Source of the DNA: Bacillota bacterium | GTDB lineage: Bacteria; Bacillota; Clostridia; Acetivibrionales; DTU013 | Length of the DNA: 25,411 bases | NCBI GenBank assembly: GCA_023409615.1 | Contig: JAEYRF010000226.1 | Location: forward strand, 1 to 25,411 | Reading direction: 5' to 3' | Shown here: positions 1 to 9,574 of the stretch, piece by piece | Position numbering within the stretch: the stretch's first letter is position 1 | Layout: each line of letters starts with the position of its first letter | Notes under the pieces: model-generated | What the model was told of the DNA's origin: nothing | The model's input: only the letters and a program-made list of their open reading frames with translations | The model's database searches: none | Program-made: the position numbers and the translations under genes

Positions 1-2
1 GG

Positions 3-1805
3 GCGGACCGTTATGTTGTCCCGGTAAAGGCGGAGTACAGAAATGATATTCCGGGACTTGTCCATGATTCCTCAGCCAGCGGTGCTACAATATATGTAGA
101 GCCAATGGCTGTCGTTGAAGCCAATAACAATATAAAGCAGTTGAGGGTTAAAGAGCAGCTTGAGATCCAGCGGATCCTGGCCGAACTTACTTCGGACGTT
201 TCAGATATTTTGGAGCAGCTTAAAATCAATATATCTGTTTTCGCTGATCTGGACTTTGCATTTGCAAAAGCTAAGCTTAGTTTGGAATATAAATGTGTTT
301 GTCCAAAGCTCAATCAAGAAAAAATAGTGAATATCAAGAAGGGAAGACACCCACTTTTAGACAGTAAAACCGTTGTACCAATCAATTTATGGGTAGGAGA
401 CCGTTTCAGCCAGCTTGTGGTAACAGGCCCCAATACCGGAGGAAAAACCGTTACACTCAAAACACTGGGTCTGTTTACGCTGATGGCGCAGGCAGGTCTT
501 CACGTACCGGCGGCAGAAGGAACGGAGCTTTGTGTATTTACCAGAATATTTGCTGACATAGGTGATGAGCAGAGCATTGAACAGAGCCTGAGTACATTTT
601 CATCTCACATGAAGAATATTGTTAACATTCTCTCAGATGCGGATGAGCATTCTTTGGTGCTATTTGACGAACTTGGTGCGGGAACCGATCCGACCGAAGG
701 AGCGGCGCTCGCCATGGCGATCCTTGAAAGACTGCACAGCATAGGAGCAATAACTGTCGCAACGACGCATTACAGTGAACTTAAGGTTTATGCATTGACA
801 ACGGATGGTGTCGAAAATGCCTGCTGCGAATTTGATGTAGAAACACTGAGGCCAACCTATAACTTGCTGATCGGTGTCCCCGGGAAAAGCAATGCATTTG
901 CAATATCGAAAAGGCTTGGCCTTCAGCAGGAGATTCTCGACAAAGCTAAAGAGTTTTTATCCGGAGAAGAAATCGAGTTTGAAGACGTTCTTATGACCAT
1001 AGAGAAGAATCGCACCGATTCAGAAAAAGAAAGGTTGCAGGCTGAGAGCTATAAGCTCGAGATAGAGACACTTAAGAAGGAATTGGAAGGACAGAAACAA
1101 AAGCTTTTTGCTCAAAAGGACAAGCTGCTGCGTGAAGCACGTGAGGAAGCCAGAAAGATCCTGCTCGTTACAAAGCAGGATGTGGAGAGTATGCTCGATG
1201 ATATGAAACGGGCTGCACAGGAGCAGGATGAGAAGACTAGAAATAAAGCGGCCGAAGAGATCAGAGCTAAGTTGAGAAACAATATAAATGAGCTGGAAGG
1301 ATCTCTGTTTGAAGGTTTGTCCCCTCGTCAGGGTTACGTTAACCCACCGGAGAATCTGAAGCCCGGAGACAGTGTGTTAATTATCAATCTAAACCAGAAG
1401 GGAACTGTAATAACTCCTCCGGATAAAGACGGCGATGCTATAATACAGGCCGGCATCATGAAAATCAATGTACATGTCACTAACTTGAAACTGGTTAATG
1501 AGCAGGTGGCAGAAATTCACAAGATAAGCTCAGGAAGGACCGGCATTTCAAAGGCGATGAATATCTCACCCCAGATTGATATCAGAGGTATGAATGTAGA
1601 AGAAGCAATACAGCTGCTTGGGAAATTTTTAGATGACGCCTCTTTAACTGGTCTATCGGAGGTCACTGTCGTGCATGGTAAAGGTACAGGCGTTTTGAGG
1701 TCCGGCGTCCAACAATTTCTAAAGAGCAACAGCCATGTAAAAAGCTTCAGACTTGGGAAATATGGTGAAGGAGAATCCGGCGTAACAATCGTTACGATGA
1801 AGTAA
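3..1805 (+). CDS. mutS2: MutS2 endonuclease/ribosome-rescue ATPase, C-terminal 600 aa (5' end outside window)
   Basis: MutS2 is a MutS-family ATPase with a C-terminal Smr nuclease domain. It is linked to suppression of homologous recombination and, in Bacillus, to splitting of collided ribosomes. The frame is open from base 3, so the gene starts upstream; about 185 residues of a usual 780-790 aa protein should be missing. Seen in order: the end of the core domain (VKAEYRNDIPG, then SASGAT), Walker A GPNTGGKT at 426-449, Walker B with LFDELGAGTDPTEG near 661-700, the TTHYSELK switch near 765, a Lys/Glu-rich coiled coil (about 1000-1290) and the Smr domain (about 1575-1800). The Smr domain carries DIRG, where many relatives have DLRG, and HGKGTG. 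It is not clearly linked to the next gene, which has its own promoter after 150 bases. No good terminator hairpin was seen after the stop. Base use is visibly richer in G+C than the NRPS that follows. Confidence 0.96.
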   Translation, partial: ADRYVVPVKAEYRNDIPGLVHDSSASGATIYVEPMAVVEANNNIKQLRVKEQLEIQRILAELTSDVSDILEQLKINISVFADLDFAFAKAKLSLEYKCVCPKLNQEKIVNIKKGRHPLLDSKTVVPINLWVGDRFSQLVVTGPNTGGKTVTLKTLGLFTLMAQAGLHVPAAEGTELCVFTRIFADIGDEQSIEQSLSTFSSHMKNIVNILSDADEHSLVLFDELGAGTDPTEGAALAMAILERLHSIGAITVATTHYSELKVYALTTDGVENACCEFDVETLRPTYNLLIGVPGKSNAFAISKRLGLQQEILDKAKEFLSGEEIEFEDVLMTIEKNRTDSEKERLQAESYKLEIETLKKELEGQKQKLFAQKDKLLREAREEARKILLVTKQDVESMLDDMKRAAQEQDEKTRNKAAEEIRAKLRNNINELEGSLFEGLSPRQGYVNPPENLKPGDSVLIINLNQKGTVITPPDKDGDAIIQAGIMKINVHVTNLKLVNEQVAEIHKISSGRTGISKAMNISPQIDIRGMNVEEAIQLLGKFLDDASLTGLSEVTVVHGKGTGVLRSGVQQFLKSNSHVKSFRLGKYGEGESGVTIVTMK

Positions 1806-1850
1806 AATCACAATGTAATATAAGTTTAACCAAATTTTCACAAATATATC

Positions 1851-1879
1851 TTGTATTCGACTGAAATTATCAATATAAT
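1851..1879 (+). promoter_or_regulatory. Predicted SigA-type promoter for the NRPS-kinase-regulator operon
   Basis: TTGTAT at 1851-1856 and a consensus TATAAT at 1874-1879 are separated by 17 bases. Transcription would start near 1886, about 70 bases before the NRPS start codon. The surrounding intergenic stretch (1806-1955) is very AT-rich. No operator-like palindrome was recognised. Confidence 0.6.
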
Positions 1880-1955
1880 GCTTAGTGTGAGCTATTCTTT
1901 GTCATCATGCTGTTTTGGCAGCTTTTGATTTACTAATGATAATGAGGTGTCAGTC

Positions 1956-4900
1956 ATGCAACAGAATTATGAGTATTACCCTCTTACTCATCCTCAGAAG
2001 GGTATATGGTATACGGAAAAGCTGTATCCTGATACAAGTATAGGTATTATTGCAGGAACTCTTAGAATAGAAGAAAATGTCGATTTTATAATCCTTGAAA
2101 AAGCCATTAACCTCTTTATAAAGAAGAATGATTCAATGCGTATTCGTATTGCTGAAATAGAGGGCAAGCCCTACCAATATTTTTCAGACTATGAATATTA
2201 TCATATCGACTTCCTGGACTTCTCAGATAAAGATATCAGCGAAATGTACAAATGGGATACAATTCAGACAAAAACTCCATTTAAGCTGTTAGAATCTAAT
2301 TTATTCTATTTTGCCATAATTAAAGTAAGTGATTTTGATGCGGGTTTCTATATAAAATGCCATCATCTTATATCAGATGCATGGTCGATGAGCTTGCTTG
2401 GAAGCCAAGTTATGGTATATTATTCAAATTTGAAAAACGGCACTGAGATTTCTAATGATGATAATCCATCCTATATCAAATTCATAAATAGTGAACACAG
2501 TTATCTGGAATCTGATCGACTGATAAAGGATAGGGACTACTGGAATGGAGTCTTCGAAAAATATCCGAGCAAGATTTTTTTGAAGGATGATGCTAATAAT
2601 ATCAGTTTCAAGGCAAGACGCAAGACGATGCTTACGCCTATAAAACTAACTGCAAAAATAAACCAATTTTGCTCAGAATTTAAGACATCAGTATTTTCAT
2701 TATTTACGGCAGCATTAGCAATGTATATTAACCGAGTGACTGCTAAAGAAGATATTGTATTGGGTACAACTACTTTAAACAGATCAAATGTACTGGAAAA
2801 GTCAACCGTAGGGATGTTTAACAACATCACTCCGATGCGTATCAATATCAGTGACAGCATGGACTTTACAAGTTTGATTGGGAATGTATCATCAGATGGG
2901 TTTAAATTACTCAGACATCAGAAATATCCTTATGACTTACTTTTAAAAGAAATCAGAGAAAAGCATAAAATTGATGACAGCGTTTTCAATATTGTCTTAA
3001 TATACCAAAATTCAAAATTTCTCAAAGACATTCTTGAAGAGCAATATTTTACAAGGTGGCATTTCAATGGTTATCAAGTTGACTCATTGCATATTAGTAT
3101 AAATGACAGAGAAAATGAAGGGCATCTTATTATTGACTATGATTATCATACAGATGTATTTCAAGCAAAAGAAATAGAATTTATCCATCAGAATATTATA
3201 AACATCTTGTGGCATGCTCTTGATAATCCAAGCAAGAAGATTTCACACCTAGAAATGCTATCTGAAAAAGAAAAGCACAGGATTCTGTATGAATTCAATA
3301 AAACGAAGATTGTAGTCCCACAGTGGCTTAGGAGGACTTATGGGGAATACACGAAAAAGATACCTAAGAAAGTAAAGAGTTATATCTTGGATAAAAATCT
3401 TAATTTACTGCCAATAGGAATTACTGGAGAATTATATTTCTCAACACCAAATTTGTCTGAAAAAAAGAAGAGGGCAATGAACTTAGTGGACAACGAAGCT
3501 GTTGATAATCCTTATGCGTCCGGAGAACTTTTATATAGAACAGGAATTAATGCAAGATGGTTCCCTGACGGTGACATTATGCTAATAGGTGATATTGAGC
3601 ATCATGTTGCAGGTGAGAATAAAGATCCAGCAAGTAAGGACAAGACTATAAAGATTAATATAATGTCTACCTTCACAGCTGAACCAATTGAAGATTATCT
3701 GGTATGGTGGGGAACCAAATTTGGATATAAGTCAGATGTGAAATTTGCAAAATATAATCAGGTTTTTCAAGAGTTATTGAATCCAGAAAGTATGATGTCT
3801 GGAAATATTGGTGGAATTGATGTTGCATTGATAAGGTTTGAAGACTTTATCAGATACGAGACAGGAACTGATGGAAAAAAGATGACAATACTTGAGAGGT
3901 CATATCATGATTTAAAAGAGGCGTTTGACAGGTTTGGAAATAGCATACCCCTAATTATAACAATTTTTCCAGTATCGGAAAATTATGGCTTGAGTAATTC
4001 TTTGAAACACAAAATAGAAAAAATAAATAAAGATTTTTCTGATACCATATCAAAGTATAAAAATATTTTCATGCTGGATTTTAATAATCTTAATATTTTA
4101 TACAATATTCAGGATACATTTGACGTGATTAAGGATAAAGAAGCACATATGCCTTTTACAGATGAATATTACGCAGCTATTGGAACAGAAATTGCGAGAA
4201 AAATATTAGCTATTAAAAGTCAGAGATTTAAAGTCATAGTATTGGATTGTGACAACACCCTATGGAAAGGGATATGTGGAGAAATAGGGGCTTTGGGTGT
4301 TCATGTGACAGATCCTTACAGAAAATTACAGCGGTTTATGCTTCGAAAATATAATGAGGGTATGTTGCTCGCCATTTGTAGCAAGAATAATATGCAGGAT
4401 GTTATTGAAGTATTTAATACAAATCCTGATATGGTTTTGAACCAGAGCCATATTATAAGTTGGAAGGTGAGTTGGGAAGAAAAAAGCGCGGCCATAAGAG
4501 AGATATCACATGAACTAGGCGTTGGATTGGACAGTCTTATTTTTATAGATGACGACTCACTAGAATGCTTAAAAATGTTGGAGAACTGCCCTGAGGTTCT
4601 TACACTTCAACTCCCATCTGATGAAAATCATATACCATCATTTCTGGATCATGTTTGGGCTTTTGATAAGGTGCGGGTTACAACTGAAGATGCACTAAGA
4701 AACCACATGTATCAGCAGGAAAATAAGCGGAAAGCACTTAAAAATAAAGGAATATCACTTGAAAACTTTTTGAAGAGTTTAGAGCTAAAGGTCAGTATGA
4801 GATTTATTGCTGAAGATGAAATTGCCAGAGCAGCACAACTGACTCAGAGGACAAACCAGTTTAACCTAAGCACAATTAGAAGAAATGAAGAAGATATAGC

Positions 4901-7900
4901 CTTATTGATAAAGGATGCTGGAACTGTATGTTTTGTTGTTGAAGTATCAGACAAATTCGGAGATTATGGAATTATAGGGTTGATCATTCTTAAGAATATG
5001 TGTGGCATTCTTCTTATTGATACTTTTCTATTGAGCTGTAGAATATTTGGACGAAAAGTTGAAGATGTAATCCTTGCAGGTATTGGCAAGTATGCAGAGG
5101 AGGTTGGCATATCGGAAATCGAGGCGACCTTTATACCAACTGAAAAAAACAAGGCGATTTATGATTTTTTAGTTTGTTCAAAATGGAGACTTGTTGAGAA
5201 AACTAATAAGTATCATCGATATAGTATGAATGCATCGAATATACCAAAGAGTGACAATAATATAGAATTTTATTATATGGATGTATACGAAAAAGCTGTA
5301 GACGATCAAATTGATCGAAGCAATTCTTTAATAATGGAATATGAATCAGTTAATTTGTGTGTTTACAGATTAATTGGAGAAAATGATATTGATTTTGATA
5401 CTTCTTTAATTGCTAGGAATATAAATCACAAGGAGTTTATTGAGCCTTTACAGTATTCATCAGGGAAAAAGTTGGTGCATATTTTTGCTGATACAAATAG
5501 CTCATGCTCATATGAAACTGTTACTTATGAAAATGAAATGCAAAAAAGGCTGATAAAGATATGGGAAAGTACGTTGAGAGTTCACAATATTGGAATAGAT
5601 TCAGATTTCTTTGAGTTGGGAGGAGATTCACTACATGCCGTTATTCTTATTTCAAGAATCGAAAAGGATTTTGGAATTGAGCTGACACTTAGGGATGTTT
5701 TTCAGTTTAGCACCATAAGAAAAATGGAACAGAAAATAAAACAATCAGAAACATTGGAATATGGCCGCATTACACCTATTGACAAAAAACAGTATTATGA
5801 ACTATCTTCAGCGCAGAAGAGAATGTATATAATAAACAAGATTGAATCAGATCAGACAGCATATAATGAGTGCCATAGAATCAAGATTGAGGGAAAGCTT
5901 TCCAGACTAAAGCTGGAAGCGGCATTCAAGGAATTTATACAAAGACATGAAATAATGAGGACGGGTTTTGAAATGATAGATGAAAGACCTGTTCAGCATG
6001 TATATGATAAAATTGATTTCAACATCTCATATCTTAAAGCAAGGGAAAAATATATTGAAAAGATAATCGATGAATTCATCAAACCATTTGATTTATCAAA
6101 ACCACCTCTGATAAGGGTTTGCTTGATTGAAACCGGGGTAGAGAAATTTACGCTCTTAATCGACATACACCATATTATAATAGATGGAGCATCATTCGGC
6201 ATATTGATCAGGGAGTTGCAGGCTTTATATGGGGGGAGGGATCTAGACCCTCCAGTGCTTCAATATAGGGATTTTGTAAATTGGCAGAAGGAGTTGTTCA
6301 ATCAGCCGCAGTTTAGTAAACAGGAACAGTATTGGCTGGAACAATTCAACAACGAAGTTCCAATTCTCAATATACCGACTGACAATTTGCGGATGCCGAT
6401 TCAGAGCTTTATAGGAAGAAAAAAGCATTTTACAATTGGAGCGGATATTTTTTATAAACTAAAAGCTATCTGTGCCGATTCAGGATCGACAATGTTTATG
6501 TTACTTTTTGCAGCTTTTAACGTTCTACTACACAGGTATTCCGGACAGGAAGATATAGTTGTAGGTATACCTGTTTCGGGTAGAAAACATATTGATACAA
6601 GGAATATTGTAGGGATGTTTGTGAATACCCTGCCAATCAGAACATATCCCAAAAGTAACATCTCATTTTTAGAATATTTGATTAATGTGAAAGAGTCGAT
6701 TTTAATGGCTTTGGAGAATCAGGATTACCAATATGAGATGCTTGTTGATAAACTTAAAGTACCACGAGAGCTAAACAGAAATCCATTGTTTGACGTTTTA
6801 TTTTCACTTCAGAATACAGATATGCCTGAACTTGATATTGCTGGATTGACTATGAATCTTTGCAACATTAATAATCATAAGTCAAAATTTGACATATCCA
6901 TGTTAGTAACAGAGAAAGATACAAATCTAGAGTTTTGCCTTGAATATTGTACTGATCTTTTTAATGATGATTATATTTCAAGGTTTCAAGAGCATTTTAC
7001 CAATATTCTGGATGATGTTTCAGCAGATTCACAAAAATGTATATCTGATATTGAGATCATGAGTGAAATAGAGAAACATTGGATATTAGATGAACTAAAT
7101 GATACCAGCGCAAGTTATCCAAAAGATATGACAATTCATAAACTTTTTGAGGTGCAAGCAAAAAAAACACCTGATAAAGTTGCTATTGTTTTTGAAAACA
7201 AAGAAATGACATATAGTGAACTCAATGTAAAGGCTAATCAGTTGGCAAGGGTATTGAGGAATAAGGGCGTAAATCCTGATACTATAGTTGCAATAATGAT
7301 CGAACGATCATTGGAAATGATCATTGGTATACTGGCTATCTTAAAAGCGGGTGGAGCATATTTGCCAATTGACCCGGAATATCCGCAGGAGAGAGTCAAA
7401 TATATACTGGAAGATAGCGGAGCGAAGATTTTATTAACGCAAAATGGCTTCCCAAAAATGATTAAAAGCATAAAAAATACACTGCTGATAGATGATAAAA
7501 AAATATATAGCGGGGATTCGGCTAATCTAGTCAATCTGAATGATTCTGATGATTTGGTTTACATGATTTACACTTCAGGTTCAACAGGTAAACCTAAGGG
7601 TGTCATGCTGGAACACAGAAATATTTCTAATTTTATTAAGGGAGTTACTGACAGGATCAATATTGATAAAGATGATGTTATGCTATGCATCACAACTATA
7701 TCTTTTGATATTTTCGTGCTCGAGACTTGGTTGCCATTAATTCGAGGTATTAAAATTGTAATAGCTAATAAAAATGAACAACTCGACATCGGCTTACTTG
7801 CTGATATGGTTGCTGAGAATAATGTAACAGTATTGCAAATGACTCCATCGAGGATGAAATTAGTATGTGATGACTTACGTTCAGAGAAGATGTTCAGAAG

Positions 7901-9536
7901 TATAAAACTTATTATGCTCGGTGGAGAACCATTATCGGTTTCTCTGCTTGAATCAATCAAGTTAAAAACAACAGCTCGTATTTATAACATGTATGGTCCT
8001 ACCGAAACTTCGGTTTGGTCATCAATCAAAGATATGACTAATGAAACCGCAGTATGTATAGGTAAACCGATCAACAATACACAATTCTTTATTTTAAGTG
8101 AATCATTACGTCTACAACCTATTGGAATTCCAGGAGAACTGTACATTGCAGGAGATGGACTTGCAAGAGGGTATTTTAACAAGCCTGAACTGACCAATGA
8201 GAGATTTATTGATAATCCGATTAACGGGAAAGGAAGAATATATCAAACTGGCGATTTATCAGTCCTATTAAGTAGTGGAGACATTAAAGTAATCGGGAGA
8301 TTAGATAATCAGGTTAAACTTGGTGGACATCGGATAGAACTTGAGGAGATAGAAAAAATATTATTACAATATGAAGACATAACTGAATGTGCTGTTAATA
8401 TTAAACAAAGTGATGCATCTCCATTTTTATGTGCTTTTTTTGTTTCCGATGTCCAAATTTTAGATAGCTCACTTATTGAATTTTTAAAGAAAAAACTACC
8501 AGGTTATATGATACCTAAACAATTTATCAGATTGAGTAAGTTACCATTGAACAACAATAATAAAATTGATCGAAATGCGCTTAATAAAATCAATACTGAA
8601 ATAAGCATCGGCCTGAACACAGTGCAGTCTGAGGGTGAGGTTCAGTTGGGATTGGAAGATATATTTATAAGAATACTGAATGTAAAAAGTATTAGTGCAA
8701 ACAAAAATTTTTTAGACCTTGGGGCGGATTCTCTACAAATAATCAGGCTAACGATAGAAATATACAATTTTTTTGGTGTAGAACTTAGGTATGGTGAGAT
8801 TCTGACATCAAATACAATCCAGGAACTAAGCAAACTTATATCAGAAAAACTTCTTAATAATTATTCAAGTGGGATTGATATAGGAACGATCTATGCCTTG
8901 CTTAATGAAAAAAGAAATGAAAATATTTTTGCATTTCCTCCAATTACTGGATTTGGATTAGCATTTAATGAGATGGCAAAAAACATAAAAGATTATTCTT
9001 TATATTCATTTAACTATATAGAAGATGAAAGCAAAATCGAACAATACTATCAAGCTATAAAAAGCATCCAGAAAAGCGGTCCATATGTTTTATTGGGTTT
9101 TTCTGCTGGTGCCGATATTGTATATGAATTATCTAAGAAGTTTATCGAGAAAACTCTAATAATTCTAATGGATGGCTTCTGGGGAGAAGTTAGTATTAAT
9201 GAAATAGAAAAGAAAATTGATTTCTTTATTGATTACAGTATGAGTTATGCTAACCTCGATAAGAATAATAAATTCCTCACACATATTCTTGAACAAAGAA
9301 TCAGGAGTTATATGTATTATGTTTTAAATAAAAACAAGTTTATCTCAAAAATTGATGATGACATCCATTTTCTTTATTCAGAAGAATTATCAAATCAGGA
9401 TATTGAAAAACTAACTGCTTTAACAAAAGGGAAAATTTTTAGATATAAAGCATTTGGTAAGCATTTTGAATTGTTGCAAAAGGGATATGTTGATAAAAAT
9501 GCAAAGATTCTTATTAATATAGTGTCAGGCAAATGA
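1956..9536 (+). CDS. Two-module NRPS with embedded FkbH-like glyceryl-loading unit and terminal thioesterase
   Basis: This is a 2526-aa assembly-line enzyme. The ATG at 1956 is preferred over the in-frame GTG at 1947, because the ribosome site GAGGTG (1944-1949) covers that GTG and sits 6 bases before the ATG. Domains by residue: C1 about 8-430 (HHLISDA at 136-142); A-domain relic about 445-557, with YRTGI where YRTGD is expected; FkbH unit about 568-1090, made of an N-terminal part with TAEPIEDY, a HAD core with LDCDNTLW (Asp764, Asp766) and FIDDD, and a GNAT-like end with TQRTNQFNLS; PCP1 (GGDS, Ser1225); C2 about 1278-1705 (HHIIIDG from His1405); A about 1725-2203 (YTSGSTGKPKG; last Lys2203); PCP2 (GADS, Ser2259); TE about 2320-2520 (GFSAG Ser2383, Asp2406, His2503). 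FkbH proteins load glyceryl from 1,3-bisphosphoglycerate onto a carrier. The A-domain code reads D-I-L-Q-M-G-M-V-W-K, close to the glycine code. The gene is AT-rich and probably acquired. Exact product unknown. Confidence 0.93.
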   Translation: MQQNYEYYPLTHPQKGIWYTEKLYPDTSIGIIAGTLRIEENVDFIILEKAINLFIKKNDSMRIRIAEIEGKPYQYFSDYEYYHIDFLDFSDKDISEMYKWDTIQTKTPFKLLESNLFYFAIIKVSDFDAGFYIKCHHLISDAWSMSLLGSQVMVYYSNLKNGTEISNDDNPSYIKFINSEHSYLESDRLIKDRDYWNGVFEKYPSKIFLKDDANNISFKARRKTMLTPIKLTAKINQFCSEFKTSVFSLFTAALAMYINRVTAKEDIVLGTTTLNRSNVLEKSTVGMFNNITPMRINISDSMDFTSLIGNVSSDGFKLLRHQKYPYDLLLKEIREKHKIDDSVFNIVLIYQNSKFLKDILEEQYFTRWHFNGYQVDSLHISINDRENEGHLIIDYDYHTDVFQAKEIEFIHQNIINILWHALDNPSKKISHLEMLSEKEKHRILYEFNKTKIVVPQWLRRTYGEYTKKIPKKVKSYILDKNLNLLPIGITGELYFSTPNLSEKKKRAMNLVDNEAVDNPYASGELLYRTGINARWFPDGDIMLIGDIEHHVAGENKDPASKDKTIKINIMSTFTAEPIEDYLVWWGTKFGYKSDVKFAKYNQVFQELLNPESMMSGNIGGIDVALIRFEDFIRYETGTDGKKMTILERSYHDLKEAFDRFGNSIPLIITIFPVSENYGLSNSLKHKIEKINKDFSDTISKYKNIFMLDFNNLNILYNIQDTFDVIKDKEAHMPFTDEYYAAIGTEIARKILAIKSQRFKVIVLDCDNTLWKGICGEIGALGVHVTDPYRKLQRFMLRKYNEGMLLAICSKNNMQDVIEVFNTNPDMVLNQSHIISWKVSWEEKSAAIREISHELGVGLDSLIFIDDDSLECLKMLENCPEVLTLQLPSDENHIPSFLDHVWAFDKVRVTTEDALRNHMYQQENKRKALKNKGISLENFLKSLELKVSMRFIAEDEIARAAQLTQRTNQFNLSTIRRNEEDIALLIKDAGTVCFVVEVSDKFGDYGIIGLIILKNMCGILLIDTFLLSCRIFGRKVEDVILAGIGKYAEEVGISEIEATFIPTEKNKAIYDFLVCSKWRLVEKTNKYHRYSMNASNIPKSDNNIEFYYMDVYEKAVDDQIDRSNSLIMEYESVNLCVYRLIGENDIDFDTSLIARNINHKEFIEPLQYSSGKKLVHIFADTNSSCSYETVTYENEMQKRLIKIWESTLRVHNIGIDSDFFELGGDSLHAVILISRIEKDFGIELTLRDVFQFSTIRKMEQKIKQSETLEYGRITPIDKKQYYELSSAQKRMYIINKIESDQTAYNECHRIKIEGKLSRLKLEAAFKEFIQRHEIMRTGFEMIDERPVQHVYDKIDFNISYLKAREKYIEKIIDEFIKPFDLSKPPLIRVCLIETGVEKFTLLIDIHHIIIDGASFGILIRELQALYGGRDLDPPVLQYRDFVNWQKELFNQPQFSKQEQYWLEQFNNEVPILNIPTDNLRMPIQSFIGRKKHFTIGADIFYKLKAICADSGSTMFMLLFAAFNVLLHRYSGQEDIVVGIPVSGRKHIDTRNIVGMFVNTLPIRTYPKSNISFLEYLINVKESILMALENQDYQYEMLVDKLKVPRELNRNPLFDVLFSLQNTDMPELDIAGLTMNLCNINNHKSKFDISMLVTEKDTNLEFCLEYCTDLFNDDYISRFQEHFTNILDDVSADSQKCISDIEIMSEIEKHWILDELNDTSASYPKDMTIHKLFEVQAKKTPDKVAIVFENKEMTYSELNVKANQLARVLRNKGVNPDTIVAIMIERSLEMIIGILAILKAGGAYLPIDPEYPQERVKYILEDSGAKILLTQNGFPKMIKSIKNTLLIDDKKIYSGDSANLVNLNDSDDLVYMIYTSGSTGKPKGVMLEHRNISNFIKGVTDRINIDKDDVMLCITTISFDIFVLETWLPLIRGIKIVIANKNEQLDIGLLADMVAENNVTVLQMTPSRMKLVCDDLRSEKMFRSIKLIMLGGEPLSVSLLESIKLKTTARIYNMYGPTETSVWSSIKDMTNETAVCIGKPINNTQFFILSESLRLQPIGIPGELYIAGDGLARGYFNKPELTNERFIDNPINGKGRIYQTGDLSVLLSSGDIKVIGRLDNQVKLGGHRIELEEIEKILLQYEDITECAVNIKQSDASPFLCAFFVSDVQILDSSLIEFLKKKLPGYMIPKQFIRLSKLPLNNNNKIDRNALNKINTEISIGLNTVQSEGEVQLGLEDIFIRILNVKSISANKNFLDLGADSLQIIRLTIEIYNFFGVELRYGEILTSNTIQELSKLISEKLLNNYSSGIDIGTIYALLNEKRNENIFAFPPITGFGLAFNEMAKNIKDYSLYSFNYIEDESKIEQYYQAIKSIQKSGPYVLLGFSAGADIVYELSKKFIEKTLIILMDGFWGEVSINEIEKKIDFFIDYSMSYANLDKNNKFLTHILEQRIRSYMYYVLNKNKFISKIDDDIHFLYSEELSNQDIEKLTALTKGKIFRYKAFGKHFELLQKGYVDKNAKILINIVSGK
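3292..3627 (+). other. Relic of an adenylation domain inside the NRPS (A-core deleted)
   Basis: Residues about 445-557 of the NRPS look like the two ends of an A domain joined together. FNKT is the usual linker after a C domain. Then YILDKNLNLLPIGITGELYF and YRTGINARWFPDGDI match the A5-A7 part of intact A domains, including the one later in the same protein. The ATP-binding and substrate-pocket portion is absent, with no TSGSTG motif and no specificity-code region. The key Asp of A7 is Ile531. The A8 loop is degraded to GDIEHHVAG. It cannot activate an amino acid and is probably a structural linker between C1 and the FkbH unit. Confidence 0.8.
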
Positions 9537-9574
9537 ACTTGTATAAGGTATAAATTCCTTGGAGGGGATAGAAA

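Noticed and set aside
1947..1955. GTG at 1947 as NRPS start
   Set aside because: It overlaps the GAGGTG ribosome site that serves the ATG at 1956 at normal spacing.
1956..5250. FkbH unit as a methoxymalonyl pathway enzyme
   Set aside because: No companion genes for methoxymalonyl formation (acyl-CoA dehydrogenases, O-methyltransferase, separate carrier) are near. The methyltransferase at 16.3 kb is better explained as TrmR.
7568..7960. 130-codon minus-strand frame inside the NRPS
   Set aside because: It lies opposite the well-conserved A domain and its composition follows from that code. No start signal was seen.
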